A stretch of 64,000 bases of DNA, taken from the NCBI RefSeq assembly GCF_006175945.1, contig NZ_VAJL01000001.1:3295001-3359000 (forward strand), read 5' to 3'. Source of the DNA: Chryseobacterium mulctrae. Its GTDB lineage: Bacteria; Bacteroidota; Bacteroidia; Flavobacteriales; Weeksellaceae. Each line of letters opens with the position of its first letter. Position 1 is the first letter of the stretch. The notes below the pieces were generated by a model. It was not told the origin of the DNA, ran no database searches, and saw nothing but the letters and a program-made list of their open reading frames with translations. Of this stretch, positions 62,959-64,000 are shown in pieces. Position numbers and translations under genes: made by a program.

Positions 62959-63670
62959 AGCTATAAATTTTCCAAGAGGATTTCGTTACGTTTCATCTCT
63001 GGCGAACCACATTAGATTGAAGGTTTTTCTACTCATTTTCTCCCTATGGGGGACAATTGGATTCGCTCAAAACACTTACATCGACCCTACCGTAACGGCG
63101 GCAATGATTCTGTATTCTGAAAATCTAAAAGCCAAACAAAATGAAGTAATCGAAGAGACCTCAAAGTTAAAAGATGCTCAGATCTGGGTAGGAACACAGA
63201 TGGTGGCAGCCAATGACATTCAGAATAAAATTCTGAAAGGCTTGAAAGAAGTTTCAGGAACATTACAAAACGGAATTCAGGCACAGGAGATCTACTCAGA
63301 TCTCAATAAATGTTATAGTTATTCCTCACAAGTGGTACAACTAGCATCAGAACATCCTGAGTATGCCATTTTTGGGGTGAAAGCTTCACAAAAGACCTAT
63401 GAGCAAAGTCTAAAGATCGTGACAGATGTATCTGATATTCTCGCATCCGGAGAGCTGAATCTGGCTACTGCAGGAGATCGATATAAAATCTTGCATAATA
63501 TTTCCGGGAACGTCAAAAATCTGAAGCTTTGGCTTTTGGCGATTAAATTAAGACTGGAAAAAGCCAATCGACTAGGATTCTGGAATTCCATTAATCCATT
63601 TGCAGGCTACATCAATACAGACAAAGCTATTGTTGAAAATATAATGAACAGGTACAAACGGAATTTTTAA
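62945..63670 (+). CDS. exported conjugation protein, TraI-like position
   Basis: 241 residues with a signal sequence (about 24-41, cleavage near GFAQN) after a longish charged start, then helical periplasmic sequence. It overlaps traG by 14 nt. In CTnDOT the gene in this place is TraI (DUF4141), a VirB5-like periplasmic helical protein; this one has the same size and helical nature, but its sequence is not one I recognise with certainty. Repeated LKAKQNEV and coiled-coil-type heptads are visible. Confidence 0.6.
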   Translation: MKTFKAINFPRGFRYVSSLANHIRLKVFLLIFSLWGTIGFAQNTYIDPTVTAAMILYSENLKAKQNEVIEETSKLKDAQIWVGTQMVAANDIQNKILKGLKEVSGTLQNGIQAQEIYSDLNKCYSYSSQVVQLASEHPEYAIFGVKASQKTYEQSLKIVTDVSDILASGELNLATAGDRYKILHNISGNVKNLKLWLLAIKLRLEKANRLGFWNSINPFAGYINTDKAIVENIMNRYKRNF

Positions 63671-63681
63671 AAAATTACAAA

Positions 63682-64000
63682 ATGTTAAAGAAGATTCTTC
63701 TTAGCCTATCTATTCCGGCTGTTTATCTTGTGTTGACATCCTCCGGTGGTGGTTCTACACCAGCATGGCAACAGGAAAATGTATCATTTCCGATGATGGA
63801 TATAGAAATCAATGCCACGATGAAAGAACACGACAGGCAAAAAGAAATGCGACAAAAACAAATTGCGAATGCCACCGTAGAAACGGCCAATAGAAACCAA
63901 TGGAACAATTTTAAAGAAAAAATCACCAAAGTTCAGGACAGATTGCGAATTGTTTCATTTGCCATTCAAGCCATACCAACAGGAATAGCAATGAGCAGGG
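63682..64000 (+). CDS. conjugation-operon protein, N-terminal part (cut by window edge)
   Basis: ATG at 63682 begins an open frame of 106 codons to the edge. The signal-like start (MLKKILLSLSIPAVYLVL) is followed by a short polar stretch (SSGGGSTPAWQQ) and a charged, helical region (ATMKEHDRQKEMRQKQIAN). It follows the preceding gene by 11 nt and is part of the tra operon. Not identified from this fragment. Confidence 0.7.
   Translation, partial: MLKKILLSLSIPAVYLVLTSSGGGSTPAWQQENVSFPMMDIEINATMKEHDRQKEMRQKQIANATVETANRNQWNNFKEKITKVQDRLRIVSFAIQAIPTGIAMSR

Larger units (their letters stand above)
2342..64000. mobile_element. large integrative conjugative element, left part (right end outside window)
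   Basis: The left boundary is placed just after tRNA-Asp because the IntDOT-like recombinase begins 250 nt downstream. Rightward come RteC, an Xis-like protein, a Rep initiator with iterons, SSB, a relaxase pair and a Bacteroidota Tra cluster that runs off the window. The cargo covers peroxidase, fatty-acid, copper and mercury functions. I did not see a second copy of the tRNA 3' end, so attR must be beyond 64000 if this is a single element. Nested insertion of several elements cannot be excluded; the ligD/gajA junction shows at least one internal recombination. Confidence 0.75.

Overview
The window looks like a chromosome segment of a flavobacterium of the Weeksellaceae (Chryseobacterium or Elizabethkingia type). 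The grounds are AT-rich DNA, promoters of the Bacteroidota form TTG-19 nt-TAnnTTTG, SusC/SusD pairs, an IntDOT-like integrase, RteC and Bacteroidota-type Tra proteins. The assignment rests on gene families and motifs read by eye; no database search was made.

Layout. 1-2400 is ordinary chromosome: the tail of a HAD-like phosphatase gene, a small lipoprotein, a cysteine desulfurase, thioredoxin and tRNA-Asp(GTC). From about 2342 to the right edge lies what reads as one large integrative conjugative element (ICE) inserted behind the tRNA; its right end is outside the window. Its parts are: (a) tyrosine recombinase (2590-3828); (b) a patchwork scar with DUF3606, a broken ligD and a double-truncated Gabija-like gajA/gajB remnant (4090-6317); (c) a heme peroxidase/catalase-like operon (6566-9626); (d) a fatty-acid and membrane-lipid block on the minus strand with two oleate hydratases, an Mla/MCE transporter, a lipase-like hydrolase, a beta-barrel protein and an AraC regulator (9852-18639); (e) a set of unrecognised minus-strand genes ending in an XRE regulator, which is divergent from a candidate structured RNA (18673-21700); (f) a SusC/SusD/S9-peptidase operon facing a minus-strand operon of small Cys-containing exported proteins and a MauE-like membrane protein, with a TPR-AraC regulator (22331-33598); (g) the element's control and replication section: RteC, inverted-repeat sites, an excisionase-like protein, a Rep_3-type initiator, an iteron origin with DnaA boxes, a Toprim primase-like protein and SSB (33650-40631), followed by several frameshifted small genes; (h) copper (42604-50225) and mercury (50805-51987) resistance; (i) a triplicated 89-bp repeat block and a duplicated secreted-protein pair (52845-55875); (j) mobilisation and conjugation genes (55913-64000), cut off by the window edge.

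How it fits together. Integrase, RteC and the Xis-like protein would govern integration and excision. Rep, iterons, primase and SSB suggest that the excised circle can replicate. The relaxase pair and Tra proteins move it. The cargo protects the host against copper, mercury, peroxides and probably unsaturated fatty acids, and adds peptide or glycan uptake.

The most unusual items are a DnaJ J-domain embedded inside the TraG/VirB4 ATPase between its Walker A and Walker B motifs, the XRE regulator with operator and divergent structured RNA, the nine-fold 23-bp repeat array with 89-bp higher-order period, and the peptide-like operon around 29-31 kb, including a 54-codon gene that is easily missed.
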